A stretch of DNA of 9,176 nt from an uncultured bacterium (GCA_937920455.1 CALETX010000078.1:1-9176), one strand, 5' to 3'. Shown: positions 1-7,782, counted from the first letter of the stretch. Notes: generated by a model from the letters alone, not told the origin. Numbers and translations: made by a program.

Positions 1-1649
1 CGCCATGGGAACCCCGCGTTCACCCTGATTGCCCTCTCCCTGCCTGACCCAACTAGGTGAGTCCGCACAACACGCTGTGTGGGGAAGGAAACCTGCCAGC
101 AACCGATACGCGCGTCCTTCCCAAATACCCTCTCCAAGCCAAAATCGTTACTGTCAAACAATCGCCGCACATGAAGGTCTCTGAAGCCTGAGAGAATCCT
201 GAACGCTGTAGTCACGCGATCACCCTTGGCAGCGTCCATACACCAAAGCTGGCCATGGGCAGACTCCATCTGGGTCAAAATCCCTTGCAGCTTGTTGATG
301 TCAGTAGCGCCGCTAAACAACCGCCTTAGATCGTCGGCCTGGCGAGACGTCAGCGCCTTTATCATATCCCTGAGAGGCCTTCCGGCTATGATAGGCGCAT
401 CGGGAGGAATCTCACTCTCAACAGCAATTGCGAAACGTTTCGCGTCGCCGATGGTGAACCTCGAGCCGGCGGACCAGAGGGCTGCAAGCTCCAGCAAGGC
501 CCACGTCCCAAACAAAACCGCTATTAAAACGTGGATGACATCCCCACTGATGCGTTCCCTTAGAACCCTTGTCAGTTGGCCTGCTGCCCAACAGTAGCCG
601 TACGCCGCAACCGGCGCGGCCAGCAGAACCGCAACTGAAAAATAACGGGGAACAAAATATTCGTAGTATGAATACACCGCAGAATAAGCCAGGAAGGCGG
701 GGGCAAAGCAGCACAATATCCATCGGTTGCGACGCACCATGCCGACTATCGCGCCTATGCAAAAGCCCACCGACACCAACAGTCTCTCGCCTTCCAGAAA
801 ATAATGACAAGCAGCCGAAGCTGTCCTTCCAAGGGCGGACTGAACGAGCCCGGGGACAATCTTTCCCTCTTGTACTGAAAGAGGAGGCAACACAGACGCT
901 CTCCTTCTGGCCAGATTCTGAATCAACAGTGGAGCCGCCCCCACAATCAGCCCCGTTCCAAATGACAATACGCACCTCCAAAAGCTTATTCGCCGATTAT
1001 GCAGCCAGACGACTGCACCGGACAGAAACAGGAAAGGAACCACCAGAATGGAAGTTTCACGAGTAGAATAAGCCAGCCCGCACAACAAGCCGCTTAAAGA
1101 CAAGAGCTCCGGTGATCCTCGTTCCCGCTCGAGGGCAGAAATGAACAAACAGATTCCTCCAAACAAGAACAAGAAAGACAGCGGATCACGGTACGGATTG
1201 ACCATGACCTTCATCAGCCCGACATCAAAGCCGATAACAAGCACGCAAGCAATAACCGCAGCCAAAACCGGTCTTTGATCCAGGCCAATCTGGCGATCAG
1301 CACGAAGCACAAGGCCGGCAGCCATCCCCACCAGAGCCGCCACCACTACAAGCACCGGAGCATTGGCGACGAATGCCGAAAAAGGATCCACAAACCTTCT
1401 CACGAGCATGAGATAAAAAGGAAAAATGGGAGGCCTTGATGACGACAAAAACCTTTGTCTGAAATTATCAGCATAGTCTATCCAGCAGACAGGATCCGAC
1501 CATGCCTTCACAGAATGGCAGGCCAAGAGCGCAACGCCAAATGCCACTATTACCGCCAGTCCAATGGCCCCAATGATTAATTCAGACCAGCGTCGTCGGG
1601 AGAGAAAAGTCCTGAGACTCGAAAGGACAAAGCAGACCGACTCGCTCAT
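1..1649 (-). CDS. Polytopic membrane protein, probable GT-C (GT39/ArnT-like) glycosyltransferase, 3' end cut by window edge
   Basis: Translating from the ATG at 1649 gives 549 residues with no stop before the window edge, so the C-terminus is missing. I see about ten hydrophobic segments, near residues 24-44, 96-116, 128-146, 155-171, 183-215 (possibly two), 225-243, 290-304, 310-326, 336-355 and 370-392. A soluble tail of more than 150 residues follows. The first long loop holds acidic residues D52 and D58 (WIDYADNF) and then RPPIFPFYL. GT-C enzymes keep their catalytic aspartate in this first extracytoplasmic loop. YFVPRYF (331-337) before a hydrophobic helix resembles the PRY motif common in GT39-like proteins. 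The start lies 6 bp after the GT2 stop, in the same frame, with a weak GTGAG five bases upstream, so translational coupling is likely. Inferred role: transfer of a sugar from a polyprenyl-phosphate donor, made by the upstream enzyme, to an extracytoplasmic acceptor. Family assignment rests on topology and loop motifs; acceptor and sugar are unknown. Confidence 0.8.
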   Translation of the reverse strand, partial: MSESVCFVLSSLRTFLSRRRWSELIIGAIGLAVIVAFGVALLACHSVKAWSDPVCWIDYADNFRQRFLSSSRPPIFPFYLMLVRRFVDPFSAFVANAPVLVVVAALVGMAAGLVLRADRQIGLDQRPVLAAVIACVLVIGFDVGLMKVMVNPYRDPLSFLFLFGGICLFISALERERGSPELLSLSGLLCGLAYSTRETSILVVPFLFLSGAVVWLHNRRISFWRCVLSFGTGLIVGAAPLLIQNLARRRASVLPPLSVQEGKIVPGLVQSALGRTASAACHYFLEGERLLVSVGFCIGAIVGMVRRNRWILCCFAPAFLAYSAVYSYYEYFVPRYFSVAVLLAAPVAAYGYCWAAGQLTRVLRERISGDVIHVLIAVLFGTWALLELAALWSAGSRFTIGDAKRFAIAVESEIPPDAPIIAGRPLRDMIKALTSRQADDLRRLFSGATDINKLQGILTQMESAHGQLWCMDAAKGDRVTTAFRILSGFRDLHVRRLFDSNDFGLERVFGKDARIGCWQVSFPTQRVVRTHLVGSGRERAIRVNAGFPW

Positions 1650-1655
1650 AGTGTC

Positions 1656-2708
1656 TCACATGGCGGGACTATCCATTTCAGATGACTCTTCCTGCAACTC
1701 TTCGAAATGCTGCCTTCGCAGATAGTAGAGGATCCTTTCCAGGTTAATGCGGATAGACTTAAGCATTTCTCCCACCAGACCCATCAACAGGCAAAACATG
1801 CCCATTGTGGCAAAAAAGCCGCCAACAAAACCGGCCCAGAGGTGGGGTGAAAATGCTTTACGGGTAATACGCCAGTAAAGGAGAAAGCCTCCCAGGGCCA
1901 CAGCAACCGCAAAATTAGCCAGCGCAAGCGACGAAAAGAAACGCCACGGCCAGTAATCTCGATAGGCCCTTAGAATAATACGTATTGCCCTGTGACCGTA
2001 TGACCAGAGGTTTGCGGCAACCCTTGACTTGCCGTGTTCACGCTCGCCGCGAACCGTAAGAGGAATCTCCACCGGCTGAATGCCTTTGAATGCCAGATCG
2101 AGAAAAGTCTCCTGCGTATAGGTAAAAGCTCCAGAAAGATTGAGTCGAAGCGCCACATCGCGCGAACAGGCCCGAAAACCGCAGGACACATCAAAGAATC
2201 TCTGACCTGTAATCGAACTGATAAGCCGACTCATCATTCTGTTTCCCCACAACCTTACGGGCGACATCTTCGGGGTCTTGGTCGTATCTTTAAATCTCGA
2301 GGCAGTAACAAAGCCGGTCTCCCCGTCCAGAATAGGTCTGATTAGTTCAGGTATGTCCCCAGGATTGAACTGTCCATCCGCATCCATATTAACGATGACG
2401 TCCGCCCCCATCGCCAAAGCCTTCTCTATGCCGGTACGGTACGCGCTTCCCACCCCACGGTTGAGCCTGTGGCTGATAACCATCGCGCCAGCTTTCAGGG
2501 CGAGCTCTCGAGTGCGATCTGTGCTTCCATCATCCACTACCAGGACTTTGATTGAGGCCACCCCCCCGATCTGGGCCGGCACAGCCTTGATCACCTGCTC
2601 AATGCTCTTCTCCTCGTTGTATGCAGGAATCAAGACCACCAGCAATGGACGAGGAATTGCGCGTGCGTTTGCGCCGCTATCGTCAGTTGAATCCGACACT
2701 TGCATCAT
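1656..2708 (-). CDS. Family 2 glycosyltransferase, DPM1-like polyprenyl-phosphate sugar synthase
   Basis: This is a 350-residue GT-A enzyme with two membrane helices at the C-terminus. The nucleotide-sugar fold starts with VVLIPAYNEE (24-33), continues with VVDDGSTD (57-64) and NRGVGSAYRTG (83-93), and has the metal-binding DXD as D109-A-D111 in NMDADGQF. Later conserved stretches are GFVTASRF (132-139), FDVSCGFRA (172-180) and the basic GEREHGKSR (221-229). Hydrophobic helices lie near 259-279 and 290-312, and the protein ends in a charged cytoplasmic tail. In this family the enzyme moves mannose, glucose or another sugar from a nucleotide donor to dolichyl or undecaprenyl phosphate at the inner face of the membrane. 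Two adjacent ATGs begin the gene (2708 and 2705). The Shine-Dalgarno AAGGAAG lies so close that the second ATG is probably used. A TAG at 2720 blocks any earlier start. The next gene follows after 6 bp, which suggests a donor-making and donor-using pair. The sugar cannot be assigned. Confidence 0.93.
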   Translation of the reverse strand: MMQVSDSTDDSGANARAIPRPLLVVLIPAYNEEKSIEQVIKAVPAQIGGVASIKVLVVDDGSTDRTRELALKAGAMVISHRLNRGVGSAYRTGIEKALAMGADVIVNMDADGQFNPGDIPELIRPILDGETGFVTASRFKDTTKTPKMSPVRLWGNRMMSRLISSITGQRFFDVSCGFRACSRDVALRLNLSGAFTYTQETFLDLAFKGIQPVEIPLTVRGEREHGKSRVAANLWSYGHRAIRIILRAYRDYWPWRFFSSLALANFAVAVALGGFLLYWRITRKAFSPHLWAGFVGGFFATMGMFCLLMGLVGEMLKSIRINLERILYYLRRQHFEELQEESSEMDSPAM

Positions 2709-2716
2709 CTTCCTTG
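2709..2716 (-). promoter_or_regulatory. Ribosome binding site of the GT2 gene
   Basis: The minus strand reads GCAAGGAAG directly before ATGATG. The AGGA core is 2 bases from the first ATG and 5 from the second, so the spacing favours initiation at 2705. The protein differs by one methionine only. Confidence 0.5.
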
Positions 2717-2720
2717 CCTA

Positions 2721-2838
2721 GCAAAATTAGCCTTTCTGGAGAAGCTTTTTCGTAACGGAGTTGAGCTTGATCCAGCAGAGCGACAATAGTATGCTCCGTC
2801 CGGTTTTTGTGTAATACTCGTGGGAGGAGGCGCTTCTC
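2721..2838. promoter_or_regulatory. Divergent intergenic region between the GT2 and PA14 genes
   Basis: These 118 bp must hold the promoters of the leftward glycosyltransferase pair and of the rightward PA14 gene. Candidates are weak. For the plus strand, TTGAGC (2761-2766) is followed after 17 bp by CAATAG (2784-2789). For the minus strand, TTACAC (2814-2809) is followed after 17 bp by TACTAT (2791-2786). The two would overlap back to back. Matches to the sigma-70 consensus are partial and the host's sigma factor preferences are unknown. Confidence 0.3.
2823..2830 (+). promoter_or_regulatory. Strong Shine-Dalgarno that fixes a TTG start
   Basis: GGAGGAGG ends 8 bases before the TTG at 2839. 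Its strength and spacing are the main reason to accept the TTG, and the residues that follow form a plausible signal peptide. The next in-frame ATG (residue 21) would cut into that signal. Confidence 0.75.
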
Positions 2839-4401
2839 TTGCAGAAGTCCGATCTCAGAATTTGCTCTCTCCTATGCGTGGCGCTGGCGTGGCCGGGGAT
2901 GGGCGAAGCCGGCAGAGAGAACAAGCAGTCCGCCAACATGCTTGAGCTGACGCGGCTCGGAGATTCGTCTGTCCCTCCGCTGGTTTTCCCAGGCTTTGGG
3001 CCTGCCTCACTTGTCGCCGCTTCAAACACACTTCCCGAACCGCCATCTGGCTCGTGGAGCTCTTCAGGTTCTTGCCTCTCAACCGTCATCGCCGGCTATA
3101 AGGCAGAGATCCAAAAAACTCATCCTCAGTGGGACGCAGTCCGCAAGGTCATCTCTCAACCGAAGCCCGGCGACAATGTATCCATTTCGAGACTCATGTG
3201 GAGCGGCGTGTCAGCGTGGATGGCTGATATAGTTCCTCAGTCAAATGCCGAACATCAACGCCACTTGATAGCTCCTCTTGAAGAGGGCTTCCTGGTGCTC
3301 TCCTTTCGAGGGCCGGCCGCCGATTTCGAAGCAGCAAGGCCACTTCTCCGCGAATTTGTGAAAAAAATCCGCTTCAGGTTTAACGGGCTGATCGCCGAAT
3401 ATTATACTTCCGGCGCTCTCCAGTGGCTTGGATGTCTTCAAGTAGATCCGACGATAGATTTCGACTGGGGCGCAGATGGTGCGCCAGCCAACGGCGTCGG
3501 TCCGGATTTTTTCTCGATACGATGGACAGGCAAGGTCGTTCCGCGTTTCAGCGAGACTTACACTTTCAGCACGCTTTCCGATGATGGCGTCCGTCTCTGG
3601 ATCAACGGCGAACTGCTGATTGACAACTGGACAGTTCACCCCGTCACCCTCGATAGTGGCTCCATCTACCTTGAAGCCGGCAAAGAAGCCGACCTTAAAA
3701 TGGAGTGGTTCGAAAACCAGATTCACGCCGTGGCCCGGCTTTTCTGGAAAAGCGAAAGCCAGACCAATGAGCCTGTGCCCCAAGAATGCCTGTTCTCTTT
3801 GCCGGCTCCTGGCCTCAAGCCCCCGCCTGAATTCGGTGGCGGACGAGTCGAGGCTCCGCCAGGCTGGCCTCCCCTCATGTACGCTGATCTTCCGGGTGGA
3901 TACACTGTGGGCCGCTCCGAAGAAACGTCCTGGCAGGGAAAACCGCCCCTGCAGACTCTCACGTTTGGGAAAAGCAAGAGCACCGTCCTGGCGCGGCTTG
4001 AAAAAGTCCGCGTGGCCCCCGCAAACGTTCTCTCACTGCTCCCGCCATTCAGCCCGAAGGACAAGATTGATGTCCAGCGCGTGGCATGGCGATATGCTGC
4101 CCACCAGGATATATCAAAAATGGCCTCCGACGATGCGCCAAGAGTGCTCGAAGCCTATGCTTCCACCTGGTCAGTCGAATGCGCTCTGGACCGTGCCAGC
4201 CATCCCGACATTCAGACGCTATACCGGCAATACTATCTTGTTCCCCTCAAAAAAGGACTGCTTGTGCTTTCGTTCGAATCGCAGGATAAAGACTGGTATG
4301 AGAACAATATTGACGACTTCAGACGGGTTTTCGAGAGCGTAACCCTTACCGTTGAAGAAACTCCAGAGCAAACGCCTGCACAGGAAGAGGAACTTTTCTG
4401 A
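2839..4401 (+). CDS. Exported PA14-domain protein with the PA14 domain between two copies of an unrecognised domain
   Basis: This 520-residue protein begins at a TTG and opens with a short basic stretch, a hydrophobic run (LLCVALAWPG, 11-20) and a likely signal peptidase site after GEA (24), so it is probably exported. Residues about 182-305 form a PA14 domain: it opens with GLIAEYYTSG and contains the hallmark SDDGVRLWING (247-257), then DNW and a late strand ARLFW (299-303). PA14 is a beta-barrel module that in many enzymes and adhesins binds carbohydrate. Residues about 98-181 and 392-503 are related to each other. HLIAPLEEGFLVLSF (142-156) aligns without gaps to YYLVPLKKGLLVLSF (465-479), with 8 of 15 identical, and SRLMW (117-121) matches QRVAW (413-417). 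I do not recognise this flanking domain; a PsbP/DcrB-like fold is one possibility. There is no catalytic motif, membrane anchor or sorting signal at the acidic C-terminus. It stands alone on the plus strand between carbohydrate genes, so a glycan-binding envelope role is an inference only. Confidence 0.88.
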   Translation: MQKSDLRICSLLCVALAWPGMGEAGRENKQSANMLELTRLGDSSVPPLVFPGFGPASLVAASNTLPEPPSGSWSSSGSCLSTVIAGYKAEIQKTHPQWDAVRKVISQPKPGDNVSISRLMWSGVSAWMADIVPQSNAEHQRHLIAPLEEGFLVLSFRGPAADFEAARPLLREFVKKIRFRFNGLIAEYYTSGALQWLGCLQVDPTIDFDWGADGAPANGVGPDFFSIRWTGKVVPRFSETYTFSTLSDDGVRLWINGELLIDNWTVHPVTLDSGSIYLEAGKEADLKMEWFENQIHAVARLFWKSESQTNEPVPQECLFSLPAPGLKPPPEFGGGRVEAPPGWPPLMYADLPGGYTVGRSEETSWQGKPPLQTLTFGKSKSTVLARLEKVRVAPANVLSLLPPFSPKDKIDVQRVAWRYAAHQDISKMASDDAPRVLEAYASTWSVECALDRASHPDIQTLYRQYYLVPLKKGLLVLSFESQDKDWYENNIDDFRRVFESVTLTVEETPEQTPAQEEELF

Positions 4402-4489
4402 GGCGTCACCTCTTCACATTATAGCACCCAAAAGCGCCGACGATGCCGCCGCTCATCCCGTACAAGCTGCCAGCGCGTGAAACGTCACT
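4402..4489. other. Convergent intergenic spacer
   Basis: These 88 bp separate the stop of the PA14 gene from the stop of the oppositely oriented glycosidase gene. The plus strand has only a weak GAGG-N5-CCTC hairpin at 4400-4412 and no T-run, so I see no convincing terminator for the PA14 gene. The minus-strand candidate is listed separately. Confidence 0.6.
4430..4453 (-). terminator. Candidate intrinsic terminator for the GNAT-glycosidase unit
   Basis: On the minus strand, 37 bases after the glycosidase stop, AGCG and CGGC pair with GTCG and CGCT around an ATC loop. One G-G mismatch interrupts the stem and there is one G-T pair. The stem runs straight into TTTT (4433-4430) and then GGG. 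The GC-rich stem plus the T-run fits an intrinsic terminator, but the T-run is short. Confidence 0.4.
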
Positions 4490-6793
4490 CTATTCGGTGA
4501 GAACGAAAGTTCGGCTTCCGGGGCGGATCAGAAACATGTGCATACGGCCCCGCCATTCAACCTGGAGTTTCACAGAACGGTTCGATTCCACCTCAATGAC
4601 CGGCTCTGCCGCAGTCTGCCGCATCGTCAGGGAGACTTTGCCATCGCCCAGAGGAAGGTTGCTTGCTCCGCACAATTCCATTGCCGACGGTCTCCACAGG
4701 AGCACACCCCGGGTAGCATCTGCCTCAAATCCAAGAATCACTTCGTACAGAGCCGCGATAGGACCAACTGCGGACCAGCAATAGTCCGGCATGGACCAAC
4801 TGCCCCTTTTGGACGCTTCGCTGCAATAGTTCTCCCATATCTTGCCGGTCTGCAACCAAACCTCATACATGCAGCGGAGATGCCTCATCGTGATATCCAA
4901 TGCCACGTCTTTCCGGCCGGAGCGGTAAAATCCCTTGATCGCCGCAAAGTTCGTTGGCGCCCAAGTTGAACCAAGCCAGTAATCGCCAGCCGGCCTGAAG
5001 CGAGGCGAATCCGCCGCAAGACTGGGCAGAGGATGGTGCCGCCAGAAACTGTTGGGGTCCTTTGCATGCCGCGCAAGCGCGGTCACTCTCTCCGGCGGCA
5101 CAATCGCCGCCCATAGCGGCCAGAATGCGGTGACAACCTTGTTTGGATTATGTCCTCCCCCAGGCAGGGAAGCAGCGTAAATCTCTCCGGATGAATCCCA
5201 CAAATACTTGTTGAGTGCCTCTGCAATCTCATGCCGCGCGGACAGCCAATGTTCCTTTTCCTCCGACATGCCCAGCTCGCCTGCGATCAAAGCCAGCATC
5301 TCGGCGTCATGTGCCATCTGCGCGGTGAGGCACGGATAGCCTTCTCCAAGAGAGGGCGAGTTGTCCAGGCCGTTCGCCAGACCAGTCGTCCAGTAGGTGC
5401 CGTTCCGAAGCCGCCTATTAAAGCGGAGCCAAAGATGATTCCCTTTGAGAACCTGATACACGGCGCGAAGCCGTCTGATATCTCCGGTCCAACAGTACAT
5501 GGCCCATTCTGCCACGGACATTATTGGTGGGTTCGGGCTGAAATCAGGTTCATATAATGCCGGCAAGCCATCTCTCACGTCGTGTTCTCTATGGATATAT
5601 CCGCCATCGAATTGCCTTGAATAAAGCAGATCCATAGAAGCATATGCTGGCATTATTTGATGCCCATACGCAGTCGCCATTGCCGTAAAAGATGTGTCCC
5701 ATACAAACTGATGGAATTTGAAGCCCGAGCCCGTCGAGATATAAGGACCTGGAAGGCCGGATTCAGGACTGGGCCGCCTGACAAGTCCAAACAGCATTTC
5801 CCATGCAGCTCTGTACAAGTCTGACATCCATCTCAACTCATCAGGCAGTACCGGCTTAGGCAGGCACGGCCATGCCTCCTCAAAAGTTGGCCATTGCAAG
5901 TCGCTGTACTCGCGTTTGGGTGCGTGACGCCCAACACTTTCATATACAGGCATCTCGACCATTACAGCTCCGCGCTCGCACTCGACTGTCAAAAAGCATG
6001 ATGAGGCAATCTCCAACTCCGGCTCGGCGCGATTATCCGGCCCGTAATCCCTCAGCGGCGGCAGGCTGTATGCCGGATCCACAACAGGCACAAAATATCT
6101 GCGCAACCCGTGTTCCCGTTCCACCTGGCTCGTGCCTTCAATCGCTCCAAAAGGAGGAACTGAGGTCAAAAGACGGACAACTTCTTGAGGCTTCTCCGCA
6201 GGCGACCAGTATGCAGTGCCGGGCGGCTCGCGAAACAATCCTCGAATCGGCCTGACGAGTACATGCTGATACATCGTCCCATTTCGCGCGAATTGCGCTG
6301 GCAAGAAGCGCAAAGACACAGGCGGCCCTTCAACCCCTTCCGCCACGATTCCCTCCAACTCCAGCATGTCAGGCCGTCGCCGCGCGACCTCTTTCATTAC
6401 ATGATCGCGATTCCTGGACGGACAGTCCCTGTCTATGGCTTCGGGATGTCTTGGTCTTGGTCCAATCTCCACAAGAATTTCTGCTGTATCTTTCACGCAC
6501 GGCGCAACAATCGCCGCCCTCACTTCTCGCTGGTACGACCTCCAGAAAATCTCCTCTTCCAGAACAAGCAGGTTGTTCAGCCAAATACGTAAAGGACGCG
6601 GACTGCGGCATTGAAGAATAAGTGTGCCATCCGCTGGCACCTCGATAGTGCCAGCATAGTAGCGGTACCCTTCCTCAAAAAAGAGACTGCCACCTCGTCT
6701 CAGTGTCTGAACCGCTGCTTGCGCTTGTTGCGGGCTGCTGGCTCCTTTGCTCCACGCCACCACACTAACTCGCCTGCCGTCTTTTCGCTTCAT
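4490..6793 (-). CDS. GH63/MGH1-like (alpha/alpha)6-barrel glycoside hydrolase, cytoplasmic
   Basis: The protein has 767 residues from the ATG at 6793. A GTG nine bases earlier (6802) would give 770, but only the ATG has a nearby GAGGG. Numbers below count from the GTG. The first ~280 residues are beta-rich (for example LRIWLNN, 71-77), as in sandwich domains of such enzymes. The catalytic barrel spans about 320-695. FVWDTSF (366-372), GLDNSP (478-483), GDYWLGSTWAPTNF (606-619) and IWENY (655-659) match the order of conserved blocks in GH63 and relatives (GH37 trehalases, mannosylglycerate and glucosylglycerate hydrolases). By that comparison D480 is the probable general acid and E657 the probable base. 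The serine after DNSP replaces the arginine frequent in the family. A small beta domain closes the protein. There is no signal peptide, so it should act in the cytosol on small alpha-glycosides. It follows the GNAT gene by 22 bp. Family fold is fairly sure; the substrate is not. Confidence 0.85.
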   Translation of the reverse strand: MKRKDGRRVSVVAWSKGASSPQQAQAAVQTLRRGGSLFFEEGYRYYAGTIEVPADGTLILQCRSPRPLRIWLNNLLVLEEEIFWRSYQREVRAAIVAPCVKDTAEILVEIGPRPRHPEAIDRDCPSRNRDHVMKEVARRRPDMLELEGIVAEGVEGPPVSLRFLPAQFARNGTMYQHVLVRPIRGLFREPPGTAYWSPAEKPQEVVRLLTSVPPFGAIEGTSQVEREHGLRRYFVPVVDPAYSLPPLRDYGPDNRAEPELEIASSCFLTVECERGAVMVEMPVYESVGRHAPKREYSDLQWPTFEEAWPCLPKPVLPDELRWMSDLYRAAWEMLFGLVRRPSPESGLPGPYISTGSGFKFHQFVWDTSFTAMATAYGHQIMPAYASMDLLYSRQFDGGYIHREHDVRDGLPALYEPDFSPNPPIMSVAEWAMYCWTGDIRRLRAVYQVLKGNHLWLRFNRRLRNGTYWTTGLANGLDNSPSLGEGYPCLTAQMAHDAEMLALIAGELGMSEEKEHWLSARHEIAEALNKYLWDSSGEIYAASLPGGGHNPNKVVTAFWPLWAAIVPPERVTALARHAKDPNSFWRHHPLPSLAADSPRFRPAGDYWLGSTWAPTNFAAIKGFYRSGRKDVALDITMRHLRCMYEVWLQTGKIWENYCSEASKRGSWSMPDYCWSAVGPIAALYEVILGFEADATRGVLLWRPSAMELCGASNLPLGDGKVSLTMRQTAAEPVIEVESNRSVKLQVEWRGRMHMFLIRPGSRTFVLTE

Positions 6794-6815
6794 GACCCTC
6801 ACTGTATGACACTAT

Positions 6816-7772
6816 TCACAACTGTTTCATATGCTTTCTAAATGTTCTGCAGATTACAGCGCCAATTTTTCCATAGAAACGCGCCATTTCGCGGCTGGTC
6901 CAATCTATATAAGCGTGCGATCCGCCATTGTTTTTCACATGAGCGGCGGCTTGTTCGATCATATAAAGTCCCAGCCCTTTGCCGCGCCATGCCTTCGCAA
7001 TAAGCACTGCGCCAAAACCGCCTAACTTCTGGCCATAAAGCCCTTCCCACACCAGATTTGCGTAACGGAACCGACTGGTAGGCGTGAATGTTTGTACACA
7101 ACCTATGAACCGGCGCCCGTGCCTTACGGCCAAAATGTTGCCTAAATCACCCGAAGAGGCCATCTTGAGCAAAGCTTCGCGCCAGCCAGCTGCTTCACGC
7201 GTAAGCAGATCATAAACCCCGCCCACCTCGTCTGGCTTCACAGGTGCGACTGTCACCCCCATCCCTTGCGCCGCTTGCTCGCGAGCCGGATCAGGCAGAA
7301 AATCCTCAAGAGAAGCAATCATATCCACCACCTCGCCTGTATCGGTGTAGCCGCAGGCCTCAAAAAAAGGCGAAGCACCAGGCAGGTCCACAGGGGTGCC
7401 GGACCAGAAACGATAAAGCCCACGCGCCACGTGTATTTCCTTGAAGCCATGGCTCCTCAGCCTTGCCTCAATGAGTGAAAGAAGTCGCCTGCCCAAACCG
7501 CGCCTCTGATGCGACGGCGCGACCACGAGTAACTCCAGCGACGCGGTTTGAGGAGGTATCAACGCATCTCTGGATATCTCGGCCACACCAATACCGACGA
7601 CTTGCCCGTTCTCAACAGCCACAATCCCGTCACCAGGCTCCAGACCTGGCCTTGTCCACAGCCTCGGACGCGCCACTCGGTCTGTCACTGGATATGCTAT
7701 GCCCAGTGTCTGCTTCCAGAGATCCAGGGCGGCATTGTAATGAAGCAAGGGATCATAATCAGCAAAATGCAT
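6816..7772 (-). CDS. Tandem GNAT-fold acetyltransferase
   Basis: The 318-residue protein contains two GNAT domains. The first (about 1-165) has the acetyl-CoA binding loop VVAPSHQRRGLG (83-94), with Q/R-x-x-G-x-G as Q89 to G94, and later the segment GTPVDLPGASPFFEACGY (125-142). A PG-x-PFF pattern of that kind is typical of tandem GNAT proteins that I recall being encoded beside amino-sugar glycosidases. The second domain (about 172-318) has AWRGKGLG (261-268) and ends in ARFYGKIGA (297-305). Both motif A loops look intact, so neither half is obviously dead. I chose the ATG at 7772 because AAGGGG lies 10 bases upstream. A GTG at 7808 would add 12 residues but has no clear ribosome site and would start ahead of the fold. 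The glycosidase gene follows closely, so co-transcription is likely. A role in acetylating an amino sugar or a related small molecule is inferred from context. Confidence 0.88.
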   Translation of the reverse strand: MHFADYDPLLHYNAALDLWKQTLGIAYPVTDRVARPRLWTRPGLEPGDGIVAVENGQVVGIGVAEISRDALIPPQTASLELLVVAPSHQRRGLGRRLLSLIEARLRSHGFKEIHVARGLYRFWSGTPVDLPGASPFFEACGYTDTGEVVDMIASLEDFLPDPAREQAAQGMGVTVAPVKPDEVGGVYDLLTREAAGWREALLKMASSGDLGNILAVRHGRRFIGCVQTFTPTSRFRYANLVWEGLYGQKLGGFGAVLIAKAWRGKGLGLYMIEQAAAHVKNNGGSHAYIDWTSREMARFYGKIGAVICRTFRKHMKQL

Positions 7773-7782
7773 GGCTTTGCAT

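Noticed and set aside
418..981. 187-residue minus-strand open frame and the overlapping plus-strand frame at 569-1066
   Set aside because: Both overlap the membrane protein in other frames. Their Cys, Arg, Gly and Ser-rich translations lack domain motifs, while the third frame gives a continuous hydrophobic protein with family motifs.
2806..2838. TGTGTAATACT as a -10 box for the PA14 gene
   Set aside because: The transcript would start about 15 bases before the TTG, cutting into the Shine-Dalgarno, and no matching -35 lies 17 bp upstream.
2727..3089. 120-residue minus-strand open frame ending just upstream of the GT2 gene
   Set aside because: It runs antisense to the signal peptide region of the PA14 gene, is Ser-rich with no motif, and has no support beyond being open. 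Its position in line with the GT2 operon drew attention but is not evidence.
3241..3783. 180-residue minus-strand frame and 240-residue plus-strand frame (3620-4342) within the PA14 gene
   Set aside because: The PA14 frame has a recognisable domain and internal duplication; the others are out-of-frame shadows with low-complexity or motif-free translations.
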